The position numbers and the translations under genes were made by a program. This document shows positions 1-9,502 of a stretch of 64,000 nucleotides of DNA, in pieces. Numbering within the stretch: the stretch's first letter is position 1; each line of letters begins with the position of its first letter. The DNA is from Candidatus Saccharibacteria bacterium UBA5148. Lineage in GTDB: Bacteria; Patescibacteriota; Saccharimonadia; Saccharimonadales; UBA4665. Location: the NCBI GenBank assembly GCA_002413835.1, contig DHXU01000009.1, positions 107,294 through 171,293 on the forward strand, written 5' to 3'. The notes beneath the pieces were generated by a model. That model did not search any database, was not told where the DNA came from, and saw nothing but the letters and a program-made list of their open reading frames with translations.

Positions 1-13
1 CCGGGCAATAAAT

Positions 14-565
14 ATGGCGGACGACACCCAACCCATCAAGACCGTCTCATCGAAGATTGTCTATCAGAATAATTGGATGACAATTCACGAAGACGAGACG
101 ATTATGCCCAGCGGCAAGCCGGGTACCTACGCCTATCTGGAATCAAAGGATTCGGCCATAACCGCAGTGCTCGACGACCAGAACCGAGTCTGCTTCGTCC
201 GAGCCTTTCGCTACCCGAGCAAATCATGGGGTTGGGAGCTGCCTGGCGGAGGCGGCGAAAGCGAAGAGCCGACAATTGCCGCCCAGCGTGAGCTCGAAGA
301 AGAAACCGGCATCACCGCCGAACATTGCGAGAAAATCGGCGAGGCCCTCGTTTGCAACGGCTTGATGACGGAACGAACGGGCATTTGTGTGGCATATGGG
401 TTATCATTCGAAGGGAAAAAGGACATTGGCGAGGAAGTGCTGTCTGATATGAAATTTTTCAGCCTGGCAGAAATTGATAAATTGGTTGAGGCCGGTGAAA
501 TAAATGACGGCCAAACCATCACTGCCCTGTACTACTTAAATCGCTGGTTGGCTAAGAAAGGATAA
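14..565 (+). CDS. NUDIX hydrolase (ADP-ribose pyrophosphatase-like)
   Basis: A 183-aa protein with a complete Nudix box at residues 78-100: G78, E84, then R92-E93 with the E95-E97 metal-binding glutamates, G99 and I100. Nudix enzymes cleave nucleoside diphosphates linked to another moiety. The N-terminal strands and overall length resemble the ADP-ribose/sugar-nucleotide pyrophosphatase subgroup, but the substrate cannot be read from sequence. It lies 6 bp upstream of rmlC in the same direction, so co-transcription with the dTDP-rhamnose genes is likely. A sugar-nucleotide housekeeping role is inference. The start is at the window edge and no clear Shine-Dalgarno is visible in the 13 bases before it. 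Confidence 0.9.
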   Translation: MADDTQPIKTVSSKIVYQNNWMTIHEDETIMPSGKPGTYAYLESKDSAITAVLDDQNRVCFVRAFRYPSKSWGWELPGGGGESEEPTIAAQRELEEETGITAEHCEKIGEALVCNGLMTERTGICVAYGLSFEGKKDIGEEVLSDMKFFSLAEIDKLVEAGEINDGQTITALYYLNRWLAKKG

Positions 566-571
566 AAATAC

Positions 572-1150
572 ATGAGCTTTGACCCAACTAATCACAAAGA
601 ACTGAAAGTTGTTGAAACCGTTATCCCTGGTTTTTACGAGATAGACCTGGCGGTCCACGGTGACAACCGCGGCTGGTTCAAAGAGAACTATCAGCAGGCC
701 AAGATGGAAGCCTTGGGATTACCGCACTTTGATATAATCCAGAACAATTTCTCATATAACGAAGAGGTCGGTGTCACCCGCGGGCTGCACGCCGAACCGT
801 GGGAGAAGTTCATTTCTGTGGCCAATGGTAGCGTCTTCGGTGTCTGGGTAGACCTGCGCGAAGGACCCGGCTTTGGCAAAACACTGACCATCGAAATCAA
901 TCCCGGCAAAGCCGTCTTCGTACCCCGTGGTGTCGCCAACGGCTATCAAACGCTCGAGCCAGGTGTCACCTATACCTACCTGGTCAATGCCCACTGGTCA
1001 GCTGACGCCAAATATACCTTTGTTAACTTGTTCGACCCGGCACTCGACATTCAGTGGCCAATCGCTCAAGCCGACGCCATTATTTCGGACAAAGATGCGG
1101 CCCATCCGCTGCTCGCCGATGTGGCGCCAATTAAACAACCGGAGGCTTAA
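572..1150 (+). CDS. rmlC: dTDP-4-dehydrorhamnose 3,5-epimerase-like protein
   Basis: A 192-aa cupin-type sugar epimerase. The family core is visible: a DxRGWF-type motif near residues 31-36, the catalytic-His motif RGLH (H73), a lysine at 79, and the VDLREGP strand. The family converts dTDP-4-keto-6-deoxy-glucose to dTDP-4-keto-L-rhamnose. The usual AHGF substrate-pocket motif reads ANGYQTL here, so this is a divergent member. Its place directly before rmlD and rmlA supports the assignment. A purine-rich AAGGA lies upstream of the ATG. Confidence 0.88.
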   Translation: MSFDPTNHKELKVVETVIPGFYEIDLAVHGDNRGWFKENYQQAKMEALGLPHFDIIQNNFSYNEEVGVTRGLHAEPWEKFISVANGSVFGVWVDLREGPGFGKTLTIEINPGKAVFVPRGVANGYQTLEPGVTYTYLVNAHWSADAKYTFVNLFDPALDIQWPIAQADAIISDKDAAHPLLADVAPIKQPEA

Positions 1151-1153
1151 GCC

Positions 1154-2026
1154 ATGGATACATCACGAATACTGATTGTGGGCGCCTACGGTCAGCTTGG
1201 TAAAGCCCTGCAAGCCCAGTACCCGGATGCGATCGCCGTTGACCGCGACAGTTTCGACATGACCGATTGGGAAGCCGTCAGGAATTATGACTGGTCGAAG
1301 GTTGATGTCATCCTGAACGCCGCCGCTTACACCAACGTCGACGGCGCCGAAACAGCCGAAGGCCGTACTGCCGCCTGGAAGATTAACGCCACCGGCCCGG
1401 GTTATCTCAGCCAGGTCGCCACCGAACATGGCCTGGTGCTGGTGCATGTGTCATCGGATTACGTGTTTGATGGCACCAAAGCTCCACACACCGAGGCTGA
1501 GCCCTACTCACCGCTGAGCGTCTACGGCGCTGCCAAAGCCGCCGGTGACATTGCTGTCAGCGCCACTAAGCGGCACTACATCCTGCGCACCACCTGGTTG
1601 ATCGGCAATGGCCCGAACTTCGTCCGTACTATGATGGGCCTGGCCGCCAAAAACATCTCGCCGACCGTTGTCAGCGACCAAGTCGGCCGCCTGACCTTCA
1701 CATCAACCCTCGTGGCCGCCATCGACCACCTGCTGCAGTCACAGGCCTGGGGCGGCATATACAACGTCACCAACAGCGGTGAGCCCGCCAGTTGGGCTGA
1801 CATTACGCGCCAGATTTTCAAAGACCTCGGGCGTGACGATCTCAGCGTCACCGACAGCAGCACCGAAAAATATTTTGCCGACAAGATTGCCAGTGGCGTC
1901 CGGATCGCGCCCCGCCCACTAGGCAGCGAGATGGATCTCAGCAAGCTCGAAGCCACTGGTCTGAAACTTACCGATTGGAAAAGCGAGTTGGCAACTTACA
2001 TACAAGACGAACTAAAGGAGGAATAG
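1154..2026 (+). CDS. rmlD: dTDP-4-dehydrorhamnose reductase
   Basis: A 290-aa short-chain reductase of the RmlD family. The NAD(P)-binding GAYGQLG motif lies at residues 10-16, the SSDYVFDG strand near 100-107, and the catalytic YxxxK pair is Y124/K128. It performs the last step of dTDP-L-rhamnose synthesis by reducing the 4-keto group. The gene starts 3 bp after the rmlC stop with GGAGG about 9 nt upstream of the ATG, and rmlA follows 1 bp after its stop, so the three genes form one tight operon. Length is normal for the family. Confidence 0.95.
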   Translation: MDTSRILIVGAYGQLGKALQAQYPDAIAVDRDSFDMTDWEAVRNYDWSKVDVILNAAAYTNVDGAETAEGRTAAWKINATGPGYLSQVATEHGLVLVHVSSDYVFDGTKAPHTEAEPYSPLSVYGAAKAAGDIAVSATKRHYILRTTWLIGNGPNFVRTMMGLAAKNISPTVVSDQVGRLTFTSTLVAAIDHLLQSQAWGGIYNVTNSGEPASWADITRQIFKDLGRDDLSVTDSSTEKYFADKIASGVRIAPRPLGSEMDLSKLEATGLKLTDWKSELATYIQDELKEE

Positions 2027-2027
2027 C

Positions 2028-2900
2028 ATGAAGGGAATTATCCTAGCCGGTGGATCCGGCACCCGTTTATATCCAATAACCAAAGGTATCAGCAAGCAGA
2101 TCATGCCGATCTACGACAAACCAATGATTTATTATCCGCTGAGCACGCTGATGCAGGCCGGTATCCGCGACATCCTGATAATCACGACGCCGCAGGACCA
2201 GGAGCAGTTTAAGCGCCTGCTTGGCGACGGCTCAGAGCTCGGCATCAACCTACAGTACGCCGCCCAGCCAGAGCCGAAGGGCCTGGCCCAGGCATTCACT
2301 ATCGGCGCCGATTTTATTGGTTCCGACAAGGTTGCTATGATCCTTGGCGACAACCTATTCTATGGACCGGCACTTGACCAGCACTTGAAGAATTATACCG
2401 ACGTGGATGGCGCCGTGGGTTTTGCGGCACAGGTCAAGGATCCTGAGCGCTACGGCGTCTATGAATTTGATGAACATATGAACGTTTTGTCCATCGAAGA
2501 GAAGCCCGTGCATCCCAAGTCGAACTTCGCGAATGCTGGTCTATATTTTTGTGACAATGACGTCGTTGAAATCGCCCGAAATGCCCAGCCAAGCTCTCGC
2601 GGCGAAATTGAAATCACTGCCGTACTCGACGCTTACCTACAGCGCGGCAAGCTCAAAGTATCCTTACTCGACCGCGGCACCGTCTGGCTTGATACCGGAA
2701 CCTTTGATTCAATGAATGATGCCAGCGAATATATCCGAGTCATCGAAAAGCGTACCGGCATCAAAATCGGCTGTATTGAGGAAGTCGCCTACCGTCAGGG
2801 TTTCATAAACGCCGACCAGCTAAGCGTTATCGCTGAGCCGCTCGTCAAATCAGGCTACGGCAAATATCTACACAGTCTACTCGAACATAAAAAGTCATGA
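2028..2900 (+). CDS. rmlA: Glucose-1-phosphate thymidylyltransferase
   Basis: A 290-aa nucleotidyltransferase with the signature loop GGSGTRL (residues 8-14), the following [20 protein letters not shown] region, an EEKP motif mid-protein, and the late WLDTGT motif. It makes dTDP-glucose from dTTP and glucose-1-phosphate, the committed step to dTDP-L-rhamnose. A strong AAAGGAGG ribosome-binding site precedes the ATG. No rmlB (4,6-dehydratase) appears in the window; it is presumably upstream or elsewhere. Confidence 0.96.
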   Translation: MKGIILAGGSGTRLYPITKGISKQIMPIYDKPMIYYPLSTLMQAGIRDILIITTPQDQEQFKRLLGDGSELGINLQYAAQPEPKGLAQAFTIGADFIGSDKVAMILGDNLFYGPALDQHLKNYTDVDGAVGFAAQVKDPERYGVYEFDEHMNVLSIEEKPVHPKSNFANAGLYFCDNDVVEIARNAQPSSRGEIEITAVLDAYLQRGKLKVSLLDRGTVWLDTGTFDSMNDASEYIRVIEKRTGIKIGCIEEVAYRQGFINADQLSVIAEPLVKSGYGKYLHSLLEHKKS

Positions 2901-3331
2901 TAAAAGAACTCCTTCACGGCACTTCGACCTATGCCCAAATGTTCCGTTACGCGTTCGTAGCGGTCTTCGGACTGGTGGTAGATTTTGGAACGGTAATCTT
3001 CACCAAGCAAGTGCTTGGATTTTATTACCTGATCGCTGCCTGCTGCGGGTTTTTGCTCGGGCTGGTCTGTACATACATCCTCAGCAACAAGCTAGTATTT
3101 GGTCGGCCAAAGGGCGATCAGCGTCGATTATTCATCCTGTTCGGGATCATCGGCCTGGTCGGTCTGGGTATCCTCAATCTCCTGATGTGGATCCTGACTG
3201 GCCAATTTGGAATTAACTACATCGTCTCCAAAGCCCTGGCGACAATCGTCGTCTTTATGTGGAACTTCTTCGCCCGCAAAACTCTCTACAAAGACGATCC
3301 GGAAGTCAAAGAACTTCCGTACGAACTTTAG
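2897..3331 (+). CDS. GtrA family membrane protein
   Basis: A 144-aa protein with four predicted hydrophobic segments (about 17-38, 42-65, 76-98 and 108-130) and the GtrA-family pattern of a short loop containing SNKLVFGR. GtrA-like proteins are thought to flip or handle polyprenyl-phosphate-linked sugars together with a GtrB-type glycosyltransferase. The start overlaps the rmlA stop as ATGA, implying translational coupling. GtrB-like transferases lie at 5025-6827 on the opposite strand, so the partner is plausible but not certain. Confidence 0.88.
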   Translation: MIKELLHGTSTYAQMFRYAFVAVFGLVVDFGTVIFTKQVLGFYYLIAACCGFLLGLVCTYILSNKLVFGRPKGDQRRLFILFGIIGLVGLGILNLLMWILTGQFGINYIVSKALATIVVFMWNFFARKTLYKDDPEVKELPYEL

Positions 3332-3343
3332 TATGAGCGAAGT

Positions 3344-4162
3344 TTAGTCACCGTAGATGCTTTGCGCAAAACGCACAGCCGTCTCTACACGGGCGGCGTT
3401 GGTGCCGGCTTCGCCGGGCTTCATTTCGATAGAAACAAACCGGTCATAACCTATCGCGCGCAGAGCATCAGCGGCGACTTGGTGCTGGACATCGGTGCCC
3501 GGCCCAACTTGTTCAAGAAACGGTGAGCTGATATGAAAATGCCGTAGCAAAGGCGCGGCGTCGGTAATCGACTTGGTGATGTCGTCACCGGCCAGCGTCA
3601 TGCCAGCGATGTCGAGGTGCAAACCAAAGCCATCATTGGCAACCGAACTGACCAGATCGATACCCTGTTGGGCATCAGTGACATAATCACAGGCATAGTC
3701 AGTTGGGTTGGGTTCAATACAAAAGTAAACCTTCTCCGACTTAGCAGTATCACCAAGCTTACCAAAAAAATCTTTGGCGATCTCGTAGGCTTGCTCGACC
3801 GGTATGCCGCCCTTTTGACGGTTCTTTGGCGAGCCAAATACCATGACTTGGGCGCCCATTACGCCGGCTAGCTTTGTAAAATCCTGTAAATACTTTAGGG
3901 TCGCGGCGCGGTTCTCGTATGATTCAAACAGCTTGAGGTCAGGGCGTGGAAACAGCATTGATTGAAAAGCCACGATCTCGATGCCGTACGACTCCCAAAA
4001 AGCTTTGTGCTCGGCCACTTCGTCGGCCGGGGCGACGGTTGGATCCTGCCATTTCTTAGTCGGCGCCAGCTCGATGTATTTCACTCCGAGTTTTTGTAAT
4101 ACTTCAGCAACTTCGACGTCTTCTTCATTGGTCCAGGCGATGCTTGATACGGCTAATTTCAT
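3344..4162 (-). CDS. Sugar phosphate isomerase/epimerase (TIM-barrel)
   Basis: A 272-aa protein resembling the AP-endonuclease-2/xylose-isomerase-like TIM-barrel family. Metal-ligand-like acidic and His positions are visible in the strands IEPNPTDY, LHLDIAGM, HFHISSP and the late VSIEMK. Members isomerise or epimerise sugars and inositols; the substrate here is unknown. It overlaps the upstream epimerase gene by ATGA and probably forms a two-gene operon with it. The gene converges on gtrA with a 12-bp gap. Confidence 0.82.
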   Translation of the reverse strand: MKLAVSSIAWTNEEDVEVAEVLQKLGVKYIELAPTKKWQDPTVAPADEVAEHKAFWESYGIEIVAFQSMLFPRPDLKLFESYENRAATLKYLQDFTKLAGVMGAQVMVFGSPKNRQKGGIPVEQAYEIAKDFFGKLGDTAKSEKVYFCIEPNPTDYACDYVTDAQQGIDLVSSVANDGFGLHLDIAGMTLAGDDITKSITDAAPLLRHFHISSPFLEQVGPGTDVQHQVAADALRAIGYDRFVSIEMKPGEAGTNAARVETAVRFAQSIYGD

Positions 4163-4935
4163 ACGCCGCTCACTCTCTGCCCATCTACGAAGGCTTTGAT
4201 GTCATCGAGCACCTGCTGCTTGCTATAGAGATATGGATTTGTACCGCCGTACAGCGCCGCGTTTTTGCTGTGCATGTCCCAGAATGCCGGATTAACATCT
4301 TCGGGCTCCTGCTTGAAATCGGTCATGCCGAAACAATACACTGCCAGTTCGTCGGTGCGCACTGGCTCAGTGGCGAAATTGACCAGGCTGAGGTTGTTAT
4401 CGAGAGCAACACTGATGTCTTTCCAGATATTGCCGAGGTTGTAGTATTGGTAGACACCGGCGCTATGGATTTTTTCGACCATATTGTTGTTCAGGAGGTC
4501 AAAAATAACATTCTTTTTGAGTCCTTCGCCGAATAGCCCTGGCAAGCGCACGATCAGGGCGTCGAAGTTAGTCCGTACAAACTCCTCGAGGTGGTCGCGG
4601 TTGGTGCCATAGGCACTTAATCCGTCAATGTCGATCGGTGTGTCTTCGTCAGCACCATTCGGGCCCTTATAGATCCCAACGGTTGAAATCAAGACAAACT
4701 TCTTAGCCTTGATCGTCTTAAGATGCTCGATCAGGCCATTGATCTGTGCCAGGTCACCTTCCGGGTCTTGATTGATCTTCCACATCTCAGCGTACGTGGC
4801 GGCACTGACTACAAGGTCATAGTCTTTACCATCAATCTCGTCGATGTTACTGGTATTATAAACATCGTCGAAAGTGTGCTGGGCATTTATATTGCCACCA
4901 ACAAAACCGGTGTAGCCTATAAGCGCTGTCTTCAT
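4159..4935 (-). CDS. NAD-dependent sugar epimerase/dehydratase-like protein
   Basis: A 258-aa extended-SDR-like protein. The N-terminal dinucleotide loop GYTGFVGGN (residues 7-15) and a VSAATYAEMW strand are clear. The catalytic YxxxK motif appears as YGTNR, with arginine where lysine is normal, so activity may be altered or lost. It lacks the long C-terminal substrate domain of typical GalE/RmlB. An AGGAGG sequence precedes the ATG. It is coupled by ATGA overlap to the isomerase gene downstream. Confidence 0.78.
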   Translation of the reverse strand: MKTALIGYTGFVGGNINAQHTFDDVYNTSNIDEIDGKDYDLVVSAATYAEMWKINQDPEGDLAQINGLIEHLKTIKAKKFVLISTVGIYKGPNGADEDTPIDIDGLSAYGTNRDHLEEFVRTNFDALIVRLPGLFGEGLKKNVIFDLLNNNMVEKIHSAGVYQYYNLGNIWKDISVALDNNLSLVNFATEPVRTDELAVYCFGMTDFKQEPEDVNPAFWDMHSKNAALYGGTNPYLYSKQQVLDDIKAFVDGQRVSGV

Positions 4936-5024
4936 ATACCAATCCTCCTGTTACGAATTTCAGAATATTCTCTCAGTATAGCAGTTACGTTGGGGCAGCT
5001 TATCTGACCGCCTGGCAAGGAGCT

Positions 5025-5843
5025 TTATTTGCCTAGGCGATACTTGCGCCGAGCAGCCTTGAACAAGATACCCATGACGTGTAGATTGCCTTTGATCGGA
5101 CTGATTTTGGTCGGCGTCTTCCCCTTTTTTGGATACTCACGGGTGACCGGCGTTTCAATGAGCTTGTACTTTTTAGGTGAGCGGGCACTCTCTACTGCGA
5201 GGTGGTAGTGTAGCTCATAGGTCTGGAAAATATCTCGGAATACTGATATCTCCGGGTCCGTTAGCAGCGCCTTGCTGTACGCCCGAAAGCCATTCGTAGT
5301 GTCGGTGTGGCGATGGCGCGAAGCCAGGCTGAGTAGCGGCGCATGCAGGAAATGTACGGCGATGTGGCGCTCCAGCGGCGTGTTGATGGCGTGACCACCA
5401 GGGATGAAGCGCGAGCCCTGGATATGGTCATAGCCCTCGTCAAGGAGCTTTACAAAATCAGGAATTGCCGTGATATCATCCTTACCATTGCCGTCAACGA
5501 CGACAACGCCTTCGTAATCCTCGTGGAGAACGTAAGCAAACGCCATGCGCATCTGAGCACTCAACTTGCCTGGGCCGGTTTTGGTCAATAAGGTACGTAC
5601 ATCGACGGTTTTCAGAAAATCTGATTCCAGCGATCCATCTTTACTACCGCCGTCAGCAACAATGATGTCGATTTGCTTGCTGAACTTGTTCATCTGCTGT
5701 AGCTGTTTTTGGATCCGGACACCTTCGTTGATCACGAACACGCAGACGGCATATTTATTCTTCTTTTTGAAAAATTCCTTGGCCTTAAAATCTGGAAACT
5801 CCCACGTTTTGTGTTTAGCGCGAACTTCCTCTTGGTATGCCAT
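5025..5843 (-). CDS. Family 2 glycosyltransferase
   Basis: A 272-aa GT-A fold transferase without membrane segments. Features in order: the nucleotide-binding start CVFVINEG, the VADGGSKDGS loop, the VVVDGNGKDD metal-binding region in place of a classical DxD, and the acceptor region SRFIPGG. It resembles dolichyl/polyprenyl-phosphate sugar synthases. It sits 12 bp downstream of a second GT2 gene on the same strand and probably shares its transcript. Donor and acceptor sugars are unknown. Confidence 0.88.
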   Translation of the reverse strand: MAYQEEVRAKHKTWEFPDFKAKEFFKKKNKYAVCVFVINEGVRIQKQLQQMNKFSKQIDIIVADGGSKDGSLESDFLKTVDVRTLLTKTGPGKLSAQMRMAFAYVLHEDYEGVVVVDGNGKDDITAIPDFVKLLDEGYDHIQGSRFIPGGHAINTPLERHIAVHFLHAPLLSLASRHRHTDTTNGFRAYSKALLTDPEISVFRDIFQTYELHYHLAVESARSPKKYKLIETPVTREYPKKGKTPTKISPIKGNLHVMGILFKAARRKYRLGK

Positions 5844-5855
5844 GGACTTGGCTCC

Positions 5856-6827
5856 TTATTTAGTTACATTCCTACGGGTTTCGTCAGCAATACTTACCGT
5901 GCTACTGAGTTCCTGCATGATATGGTACGGTGGCTCTTGCTGCGTTTCATTGAGTATCTTACCAATGTACTCTGCAAGCAAGGCCAAAATGAGAAATAAG
6001 ATAAAAAACATAAACGATGATTGCAACGATAGCGTCGTCCAACCGGCGGCCACGCTTTTGTCAGAGAAATTAATTACCAGCACATATATCGCATAAGCGA
6101 CGTTAAGCAGCCCGGCAATAATGCCAAAGTACGTCACCACACGCAACGGGTGGCTCGAGTAATTTGACACTAGGTCGATCGCCCGCGACAAGTATGTTGC
6201 AGCACTCAAGTGATTGTAGCTGCCGCGGCCCTCGGGCAGCTCGTAATATAAGTTGGAGGATTTGAAACCCACGCGTTTGGCCATGTGGCGAATATGACGC
6301 ATGAACCGGCCACTGCGTGTCAGTGCATTCGAGGCCGAGCGGTTCATACAAATAAAGTACGTCGAACCGTGCGGAATATTGATATGTAGGAAACGCCGAC
6401 TATACCAATACAGCAGCCTGGCACCCATTTCTTCAATATAACGTTGGCGCTTGAGGTTTTTGGCAATGCCAAAAATAATATCATCCGACTTATTGGCTTC
6501 AATAAAATTCGGCACCTGCTCAACCGGGTCACTATTGTAGAGTGTGCACACGTAGTCGCCGATCGAAGCTTCAATACCGGCAAATATCGCCGTGTCTGTA
6601 TCGTGACTGCGCGATAATCGAATCACACGGATACAGGCGACTTTGGGCAGTAGCTTTTTAACCGCTGCCAGTTCATTGAGTGTGATGCCATTGTCGACAA
6701 GCACGATCTCATAATTGGCGTAATGGGTGCGCAATATCTCGCTGAGTCTTTCAACGCTCGCGCTTACGTCTTCGGTCTGGGCATCTACCACCAGTACGGT
6801 ACTAACAAAAAAATTAGAAACTTTCAT
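5856..6827 (-). CDS. Family 2 glycosyltransferase with C-terminal membrane helices (GtrB/ArnC-like)
   Basis: A 323-aa protein with an N-terminal GT2 domain (about 1-220) followed by two hydrophobic helices (about 232-257 and 268-292), the architecture of polyprenyl-phosphate glycosyltransferases. The EIVLVDNG loop and a YNSDPVEQ segment sit where the donor site is expected, though the usual DxD is weak. Such enzymes load a sugar onto undecaprenyl phosphate for a GtrA-type flippase. Five bp separate it from the upstream oxidoreductase gene. Confidence 0.85.
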   Translation of the reverse strand: MKVSNFFVSTVLVVDAQTEDVSASVERLSEILRTHYANYEIVLVDNGITLNELAAVKKLLPKVACIRVIRLSRSHDTDTAIFAGIEASIGDYVCTLYNSDPVEQVPNFIEANKSDDIIFGIAKNLKRQRYIEEMGARLLYWYSRRFLHINIPHGSTYFICMNRSASNALTRSGRFMRHIRHMAKRVGFKSSNLYYELPEGRGSYNHLSAATYLSRAIDLVSNYSSHPLRVVTYFGIIAGLLNVAYAIYVLVINFSDKSVAAGWTTLSLQSSFMFFILFLILALLAEYIGKILNETQQEPPYHIMQELSSTVSIADETRRNVTK

Positions 6828-6832
6828 ATATC

Positions 6833-7942
6833 TTAACTTTCATAGGTGGTCTTAAGCTCCCTGAAGACATCATATATGTTATCAACCTTTCCGCCCATGA
6901 TACAAATGTAGTTTTTTAGACCACCATAGTGCGCTTTATACAGAATTGGCCGGCTATCGTCGCCCTCACTCTGCGGCAACACCGTCTTCACTTCCCAGAG
7001 TGACTTGCCGCTATACTCGATGCCGGCTGCCGACGGCATATAGCGTTTGGTGTCGGCGAACATCTGTGGAAAGTGGGTGACTTGCTTGAATTGTTCAAGA
7101 TACGAATGACCGTCGCGGACTGTTTTATCGGTGTCGTACCATTCAGTATGCGGTGTGTAGCGAACGTGCGACAACGTATGAAGGCCCTTCGCTGGAAACG
7201 GCATAATCGAGAAGAACGGTCCGCACATAATCGTAAACGCCTTGCCCTGCAGCTGGGGTGGCAACTTGACGAGACACATTTCAGTCAGCTCATGCTTGAG
7301 CGGAATTATCGGTAACCGCGCTAGTTTGTTGAGAATGTTGATCGAAGAATACGTTGTGTTGATTAAAAACTTGGTTTTCAGAGTGCGCTTGTTGGTGACG
7401 ATAACCTTATACTCGCCCTCTTCCATGATTTCCAGTACTTGCTCACTGGTGGCAACATCGACATTCAACTCGCTGAGTGTTCTTAGGAGGCGTTTTTTGA
7501 GCACTTCGGTATTGAAGGCGTATTCTTTGACCTTGAACACATCCTCAATAAACTTGGGGTCGAACAAATGTTTAACCTCGGGAGCTTTGGCAATTTCGGC
7601 ACCAATTCGCTCAAAAAATCGCTGAAATTGGTTGGCCGAGACCTTTGATAAATGCGTCGCCACGCCGTAGTATTTGTCGAAGTCGCACACCACGGCCTCT
7701 TCAAACTCTTTGGTGAATACTGGCAGGTTGACCCGGGAGCGCAACGCCGTCAGGACACTGCGCGGGTAGTGATAGCCATTGTGGACGCGAGCCTGATTGT
7801 TATACGATGCACGCTGCATAACATCGGCTTCTTTTTCGAGAACAGTAACCTTTTGTACGCTCAATTCCTCCCGCAGAAATTGAGCAATTCGCAGTCCGTA
7901 AAATCCGCCCCCAATAATGACCGTGTCGCGTACCGCGGCCAT
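6833..7942 (-). CDS. FAD-dependent oxidoreductase (DAO-like)
   Basis: A 369-aa flavoprotein with the N-terminal dinucleotide-binding motif IIGGGFYG (about residues 9-16) and the following VTVLEKE strand ending in an acidic residue. The rest has the spacing of D-amino-acid/glycerol-3-phosphate oxidase-like proteins, but no substrate motif is recognisable. AAGGGAG precedes the ATG. The location at the head of a run of glycosyltransferases suggests a sugar- or lipid-carrier-modifying reaction, which is inference only. Confidence 0.8.
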   Translation of the reverse strand: MAAVRDTVIIGGGFYGLRIAQFLREELSVQKVTVLEKEADVMQRASYNNQARVHNGYHYPRSVLTALRSRVNLPVFTKEFEEAVVCDFDKYYGVATHLSKVSANQFQRFFERIGAEIAKAPEVKHLFDPKFIEDVFKVKEYAFNTEVLKKRLLRTLSELNVDVATSEQVLEIMEEGEYKVIVTNKRTLKTKFLINTTYSSINILNKLARLPIIPLKHELTEMCLVKLPPQLQGKAFTIMCGPFFSIMPFPAKGLHTLSHVRYTPHTEWYDTDKTVRDGHSYLEQFKQVTHFPQMFADTKRYMPSAAGIEYSGKSLWEVKTVLPQSEGDDSRPILYKAHYGGLKNYICIMGGKVDNIYDVFRELKTTYES

Positions 7943-8020
7943 AAGTCTCCCTTCTTTTTAACCCTCTTGAATCCTTGAGGAATGCCGCCCTAGCAAATGC
8001 TTAAGCATATTGTACACTAT

Positions 8021-9502
8021 TTAACCCCAGATGACATACTGGTACTTGACCGCCGTGGCAAGTAGGCTGACGGCGACAAGACAGACAATAGTAACTGCTA
8101 CCCGGCGATAGGCAATCAGCTTCGTAATGTCGATTCTGGTTTTCGTTACATAGGCGATGCCGAATAATAATACCGGCAGGATGGGCACAAAGTAACGTCC
8201 CTGCACGCCTTCGATCGTCGCCATGCCGACCGCACTGATCGTTAGATAACAGACTCCGAAAACCGCCAACACGGTCAGCACGGCAACCGCAGCAATCACC
8301 AGCAGGTTGCGCCGCACGGTCAGCATTCGTTCAGAGCCAAGCACGCTGAGCGCCATTGCCAGGAATGATCCGATAATTGCCACCGCCGGCACCTGCATAA
8401 AACTAAAACCGATTCTGCCGAACAAGCCGTTAAAGTACAGGCTGTCATTAATCACCATGCTCCGGACGAGTGTCGCCAGAAAGGCAAAAGGATGGGTCAA
8501 AACGTAATGAATTTGCCCGGCCGAATCGATATCCTGCCACCAAGGCACGACTCCGGCGATAATGTACTTCACGGCATTTGTCAGATAGTTGGTTTTGTAC
8601 TGCCACAGGCCATAAATGATAATACCCAGAACCAGCGCCGCCGGCATCAACCATTTTTTGTAGCGCCCTAATGATGCAAACGGGATCATCCGACCCGGAA
8701 CTAGCAAAGCCAGCACTGATAGAAACAAGTAACTCGGCTTCACGACCGGCAAACACAGTGTACTAATTATCAGCACGGCTAGTTCCGGCTTTGACAGGGA
8801 GTTCTTGCTGAGTATCGCCTTCATAACGAGGCCTACTACTATAAATGCCAGGACATTGGTCATCATATCGGCATTAATAGTTGCCGCCTGAAACAGCGCC
8901 GAGGGCAGTAGTGCCACGGCGAAAATAACCCACTTCAAGCGCAAATTTCGAAGAGCGTAGAGCAGGAAGGCAATCGCCGCTACATAAAATGTCAGGTCAA
9001 ACAGCCGAGTCATATATATAGTCGGGCCGATGTACAGGTGAAGTACTTGTGCTAGCCCCAGCCCGATTACGGCCGGCACGTACGATACTGGAGAGTAGAT
9101 AGCGGTATTGGAAAAGTTGTAATTGACCCGCGAGCCGCTCATTGGCAGCTTCGAAAATGTCCGGTAATCGGCGGCGTTATCGACCGTCTTGATGCCCGGG
9201 ATCTTCTGGTCGCTATTAGCGTTAAAATCAATATTGACATAATCAACCACCTTGCGCAGATTGGCCGGAATAACGCCCCCGTAGCCTTCGTGGCTATAAC
9301 TCGTCTTGTCGTAGATCTTACCGGAAAGAATTTGGCCGTGGGTGATTTGGTAAACCCGGCCGGTGTGGCTGGTCTCGTCAGAACCCCAGAGCAGCGGCGT
9401 GCTGAACACAAAGTAAACTCCAAAGACCACTGCCAGCACAATAAATGATCCGTGTGCTGTCTTCAGCCATCCCGGAACTCTCCGTAACATACTTTGCGTC
9501 AC
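8021..9502 (-). CDS. DUF2142-type polytopic membrane protein
   Basis: A 493-aa integral membrane protein with about ten hydrophobic segments and a large extracytoplasmic loop after the first helix containing the conserved WGSDETSHTGRVYQ stretch. This DE-containing loop and the topology are typical of DUF2142 and resemble GT-C glycosyltransferases that use lipid-linked sugars; catalysis is not shown. The GTG start overlaps the stop of the upstream paralogue (GTGA), so the pair is translationally coupled. Confidence 0.82.
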   Translation of the reverse strand: MTQSMLRRVPGWLKTAHGSFIVLAVVFGVYFVFSTPLLWGSDETSHTGRVYQITHGQILSGKIYDKTSYSHEGYGGVIPANLRKVVDYVNIDFNANSDQKIPGIKTVDNAADYRTFSKLPMSGSRVNYNFSNTAIYSPVSYVPAVIGLGLAQVLHLYIGPTIYMTRLFDLTFYVAAIAFLLYALRNLRLKWVIFAVALLPSALFQAATINADMMTNVLAFIVVGLVMKAILSKNSLSKPELAVLIISTLCLPVVKPSYLFLSVLALLVPGRMIPFASLGRYKKWLMPAALVLGIIIYGLWQYKTNYLTNAVKYIIAGVVPWWQDIDSAGQIHYVLTHPFAFLATLVRSMVINDSLYFNGLFGRIGFSFMQVPAVAIIGSFLAMALSVLGSERMLTVRRNLLVIAAVAVLTVLAVFGVCYLTISAVGMATIEGVQGRYFVPILPVLLFGIAYVTKTRIDITKLIAYRRVAVTIVCLVAVSLLATAVKYQYVIWG

